NCBI GenBank assembly: GCA_002508635.1
Contig: DACO01000059.1
Span: forward strand, 1 to 7,766
DNA from: Methanolobus sp. UBA118
GTDB lineage: Archaea > Halobacteriota > Methanosarcinia > Methanosarcinales > Methanosarcinaceae
Length of the DNA: 7,766 nucleotides
Direction: 5' to 3'
Under the pieces are notes generated by a model, which saw only the letters and a list, made by a program, of their open reading frames with translations, was not told the origin of the DNA and made no database searches. How positions within the stretch are numbered: the stretch's first letter is position 1; each line of letters begins with the position of its first letter. Below, piece by piece: positions 5,335 through 7,766 of the stretch. The translations under genes and the position numbers were made by a program.

Positions 5335-5372
5335 TTTTTGTTCTATGCTGATATTGAGTCTACCAAAGAGTA

Positions 5373-5606
5373 CTATTCTCTTTTTTCAAACTGTACCCCA
5401 TGATCACCCGGATATGATTCCCTGTGATTGTTATCCCCTTTCCAGATCTCATCAGGGATTCCTTCCGGAAATGCATCACATGTATTATAGTGGGTGCCGT
5501 TATCCTCTAGGGTAGGTGCATGTTTGTGTTTACAAAAAGTACAGACAGGACTATAGATTATTTCCGAGTCTGTTCTGTCATCTATCAGGATATCGTCTTC
5601 TGCCAT
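5373..5606 (-). CDS. Small Cys/His protein (CxxCKH...CDAFP...GD.G..FE), 77 aa
   Basis: A 77-aa protein with an acidic N-terminal arm and a compact conserved core: C22-x2-C25-KH, then C43 in CDAFPEGIPDEIWKGDN (43-59), H61, and a YPGDHGVQFE ending (65-74). I recognise this pattern from widespread, uncharacterised small proteins of bacteria, archaea and phages; three Cys and nearby His suggest a bound metal. The ATG lies 2 nt after the TAA of the MuF gene and has AGGA 7 nt upstream, so the two are surely one operon. The tight pairing with a MuF protein carrying an extra enzymatic-looking domain suggests a partner or immunity role, which is inference. It ends in TAG, the only amber stop among the genes seen here. 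Confidence 0.8.
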   Translation of the reverse strand: MAEDDILIDDRTDSEIIYSPVCTFCKHKHAPTLEDNGTHYNTCDAFPEGIPDEIWKGDNNHRESYPGDHGVQFEKRE

Positions 5607-5608
5607 TC

Positions 5609-7003
5609 TTACGTCCTACTATATTCCAACTCTGGTATATCTTTTACTACTCGTGACCAAACTTCATGCCAGTGAAGAATGTTTGCATCATTGATAGAAA
5701 TCTCCCCAGAGATGATCTTATCTTCGAGTTCGTTCCGGACAGCAAAATTATACCTATTCATCGCCGGTTCGATCTCTTTCCACATCTTTTCGGTAAAGTT
5801 GGATCCGTCTTTCAATCTCATCGTGTAAAAGTACTTGGAGCTGGCTATTCTTATTTCCTTTAATCCTAATCCGCATGATGTCCGGATATCAGCTGGAGAG
5901 AAGGAGCTACTGCCTGGGTGATTGTGAGTAAAGACAGCTCCTTTGAGCTTTTTCCCTTCTTCCGCAGTTATGATAATGGTGTCTTTGCTACCAGACTTTC
6001 TCAACAAGATCTTCCCTTTTGGACCGAAGGCAAAGCAATTCTCGTAACTCTTATGCCGGATTTCATCTTCGTGATCCTTGATGATATTGGCAAGGGATTT
6101 CTTTGAACCAGGTCCTACAGAAAAAGTGTCAATCAAGCCTTTCTCTCTGGCGATCCTAGTTTCGAGATCCTTGTCCAGGATTAACTTGTTAATACGATAT
6201 TTCTGGTTGAATGTATTGATGTTCTTGAAAGTCTTTCTCAGCTTCTTCTCATCAACTAATCCATCAAGGAAATTACCGTTCTGATCAATCTGCCTGCGGA
6301 AATCTCGGTTTTTGAACAACCTTGCAGGATTTACTTCCCGGGTAATCGGGACAGGCCTGAGACCTGATCTGCAGTTGTGATGGAGAGGACAGCGATACAT
6401 TGCAGCTTCCCGGGAGTCTGCATCGAAAATAGTTCCATGCAGGGTTCGACATTGGGGTGATGTACGGTCATCGATCTCAGCATAGAATTCGACCTGTATG
6501 CCTCTCTGTGCGTAGCTGTATAATTCGGAGTGGGTTGCTACATCAGCTGAGAATGTGCGGGCAAATCTTAGTGCTCTGTAGCGTTCCCCACCCCAGTATT
6601 TTTTGATCTGTCTGGACAACTGTACAGGATTTCTGTAGTAGATCTTATCTTTGTCCAGCATCACAACGATGCTTTGTACAACTTCATCAGCCAGTTCCGT
6701 TGAGATCCTGACAGCTTCTTTTGTAAGGATATATGGTTCTTTTTTAGCTGCAGTGATCTTAGCAGCTGTGAGTTCCTGCAGTTGGCCATTAGCGTACTCC
6801 AGAGAATGTCTGATTATTTCAGTCAGGATATCATCGAGTTGCTTCTTATATGTTTTCGACTGAAACCATCTCTTGACGTTTTGAGGCAACTCTTGCTGGT
6901 AATTGAGTGTCTTAACATTGAAGCCCTTCTCAAATGTCCTTTCAATTAGAGAGATCAACCTGTTCTCTGCTTTTACTATAGGAACCGTTTTCAGCAGCGT
7001 CAT
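5609..7003 (-). CDS. MuF-type minor head protein with C-terminal HNHP (JAB/JAMM-like) domain
   Basis: A 464-aa protein. Residues 1-130 are helical. Residues 140-217 are the phage Mu gpF / SPP1 gp7 head morphogenesis domain: AEIDDRTSPQCRTLHG (175-190), then C205-PLHH-NC211-RS, the classic D.RTS..C..L.G ... P.H..CRS signature. MuF proteins bind the portal and are packaged inside the head. Residues 220-310 are a Lys-rich linker. Residues 318-400 are an added domain with FTHNHPGSSSFSPADI (358-373): H360, H362, S369 and D372, plus E321 upstream, resemble the metal site of JAB/JAMM peptidases, with one residue fewer between H362 and S369 than in RadC-type proteins. It may be a protease or an injected effector. 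ATG 7003 has GAGG 8-9 nt upstream; the frame also opens at GTG 7039, less well supported. Confidence 0.88.
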   Translation of the reverse strand: MTLLKTVPIVKAENRLISLIERTFEKGFNVKTLNYQQELPQNVKRWFQSKTYKKQLDDILTEIIRHSLEYANGQLQELTAAKITAAKKEPYILTKEAVRISTELADEVVQSIVVMLDKDKIYYRNPVQLSRQIKKYWGGERYRALRFARTFSADVATHSELYSYAQRGIQVEFYAEIDDRTSPQCRTLHGTIFDADSREAAMYRCPLHHNCRSGLRPVPITREVNPARLFKNRDFRRQIDQNGNFLDGLVDEKKLRKTFKNINTFNQKYRINKLILDKDLETRIAREKGLIDTFSVGPGSKKSLANIIKDHEDEIRHKSYENCFAFGPKGKILLRKSGSKDTIIITAEEGKKLKGAVFTHNHPGSSSFSPADIRTSCGLGLKEIRIASSKYFYTMRLKDGSNFTEKMWKEIEPAMNRYNFAVRNELEDKIISGEISINDANILHWHEVWSRVVKDIPELEYSRT

Positions 7004-7013
7004 AGTGCTGCCC

Positions 7014-7100
7014 TCATCTAAGGAACATGAACATCGCACAGAAAGTCAAAATACACAGCCAGACGATTAAAAAAAATACAAAAATGCTTAAAGATCTCAT
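7014..7100 (-). CDS. 28-aa single-pass membrane micro-protein
   Basis: An overlooked small gene. Its ATG (7100-7098) overlaps the portal TGA in an ATGA junction and is preceded by GGAGG with a 4-nt spacer, one of the best ribosome binding sites in the window. The product is almost entirely one hydrophobic helix (LSIFVFFLIVWLCILTFC, residues 4-21) with Arg at position 2 and at the C-terminal end, so it should insert in the membrane. It ends inside the ribosome binding region of the MuF gene. Alternatively it is only a translated relay that couples portal and MuF translation. Function unknown; holin-like, antiholin-like or exclusion peptides of this size exist in phages, but nothing here decides. 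Confidence 0.55.
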   Translation of the reverse strand: MRSLSIFVFFLIVWLCILTFCAMFMFLR

Positions 7101-7747
7101 TCTCCCTCCACCGGGAAACCTCCCCATTTCAAGACCTGTTCTCTTGTTAGTACTCCGGAGTTGTACCATTCCAGGACATCCCTTGATTCTAGTTTGGGCT
7201 TGCTGAGCTCGTCAAACTCTATCCACACGCTGTCTTCCGGTTTCTTCATTAATTCAAGTCTCTTGTTGATAGCCTGCTGAACTACACTTTCCGTTACTTT
7301 CTGCAGGCCTTCCAGGACCACCATACGATCTTCTTCGGAGACATAACCAGCCGCATAAGTGGACCCCTTTGTGTCACCCATGGAAAGGGGAGTCTGGAAC
7401 AAGCCGATCTGGATATCCGTTTCCAGGGATTTCTTGAAAGCCATCACATCAAGAGAGCCATTAGCATCGATTGGAACAACATCCAGGCCAGCTCCGACGA
7501 TATCCTCGTTCTGTTTGATGTACTTGTGCTCCTCCATCCACTCATCGATAACTGCCTGTGCATCATCAATGGAGATAAGCTCTTTTTCGATCAGTTGTTC
7601 AAGAAGCTTGAAGTTGAACACATACCTGCCGTTGCCGTACTTCTGAACGAATGAAACATATCCATGGTTGATGTTCAGCAGGTTCCGGATAGAAAGTTCA
7701 AGTGGATCCAGAAGTGATGAGCCGTGTATGCCGAACGTGTCCCTACG
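7097..7747 (-). CDS. Portal protein, C-terminal part; frame broken near window edge
   Basis: The C-terminal 216 codons of a phage portal protein, the dodecameric ring through which DNA is packaged. The open frame begins after a TAA at 7748-7750 and reads FGIHGSSLLDPLELSIRNLL, the 'yG.S.l.pl...i......' segment typical of portal stem regions. It continues through a long helical part with GAGLDVVPID and ends VLKWGGFPVEGE. Portal proteins are normally 400-500 aa, so the N-terminal half should lie to the right, yet the frame has TAA and TGA stops there. The frame offset by one base is open to the edge and reads LRSDFNVGTR, which joins sensibly to FGIHG; this suggests a one-base deletion or sequence error at about 7735-7740. 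The first usual start in the open frame is a GTG at 7621, inside the conserved region, so not a credible natural start. Family call from pattern and position next to MuF. Confidence 0.72.
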   Translation of the reverse strand, partial: RRDTFGIHGSSLLDPLELSIRNLLNINHGYVSFVQKYGNGRYVFNFKLLEQLIEKELISIDDAQAVIDEWMEEHKYIKQNEDIVGAGLDVVPIDANGSLDVMAFKKSLETDIQIGLFQTPLSMGDTKGSTYAAGYVSEEDRMVVLEGLQKVTESVVQQAINKRLELMKKPEDSVWIEFDELSKPKLESRDVLEWYNSGVLTREQVLKWGGFPVEGE

Positions 7748-7766
7748 TTAAAATCAGACCTTAGAG

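Noticed and set aside
5373..5375. Amber (TAG) stop of the 77-aa gene as a possible pyrrolysine codon
   Set aside because: The conserved core of the protein is already complete before it, and reading through adds only a short tail before another TAG. Rare TAG use fits a pyrrolysine-using host but does not prove it.
5246..5515. Plus-strand open frame across the membrane gene start and the 77-aa gene
   Set aside because: It overlaps two minus-strand genes and the promoter between them, has no initiation signal and no recognisable protein features.
1..7766. CRISPR array, insertion sequence, rRNA or tRNA genes
   Set aside because: No regularly spaced repeats, no transposase or terminal inverted repeats with target duplications, and no recognisable structural RNA signature were seen on either strand.

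Overview
The window is a piece of the virion-morphogenesis region of a tailed (caudovirus-type) virus or provirus. All virion genes lie on the minus strand, so gene order runs from right (7766) to left (1): portal protein (C-terminal part), a 28-aa membrane micro-protein, a MuF-type minor head protein with an extra C-terminal HNHP-motif domain, a 77-aa Cys/His protein, an AT-rich accessory segment, prohead protease/scaffold, capsid decoration protein, HK97-fold major capsid protein (encapsulin-like), a 67-aa linker protein, two head-tail connector/closure proteins, a coiled-coil plus TM (XhlA/holin-like) protein, an HK97-gp10-like protein, and the first 21 codons of a probable tail-terminator (DUF3168-like) gene running off the left edge. 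The neck module has the order usual for siphovirus or myovirus heads.

The host is most likely archaeal, and a methanogenic euryarchaeon (Methanosarcinales-like) is my best guess. The virion operon from the protease onward starts behind a good archaeal BRE/TATA element (AAACTT + TTTATAT) placed so that the message would be nearly leaderless. Downstream genes use short overlaps and GGAGG/GGTGA ribosome binding sites that match an archaeal 16S 3' end. Intergenic regions carry poly-T tracts of the archaeal terminator kind. The assignment to a particular host group is inference; no host marker gene is present.

Layout. 7766-5373: portal, micro-protein, MuF fusion and Cys/His protein, tightly packed. 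5372-4146: accessory island, more AT-rich than its surroundings, with a two-TM membrane protein on the minus strand and a Cse60-like small protein on the plus strand, convergent around an intergenic region of nested inverted repeats and T-tracts. The Cse60-like gene and the virion protease are divergent over about 170 bp of promoter DNA containing repeats that look like operator sites. 4145-1: protease to tail terminator, ten genes (the last cut by the edge) with gaps of at most about 14 bp or with overlaps.

How it works together (from family knowledge): portal, scaffold/protease and capsid protein build the procapsid; the protease then cuts itself and the scaffold, for which repeated ASE(A/S)G motifs are attractive sites; the decoration protein binds the expanded capsid; connector, closure, gp10-like and terminator proteins finish the neck. 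The MuF protein is packaged in the head, and its C-terminal domain could be an enzyme delivered with the DNA. Points of most interest: the MuF fusion and its small partner, the broken portal frame at the right edge, the micro-protein, the putative protease cleavage repeats, and the regulatory repeats around the accessory island.
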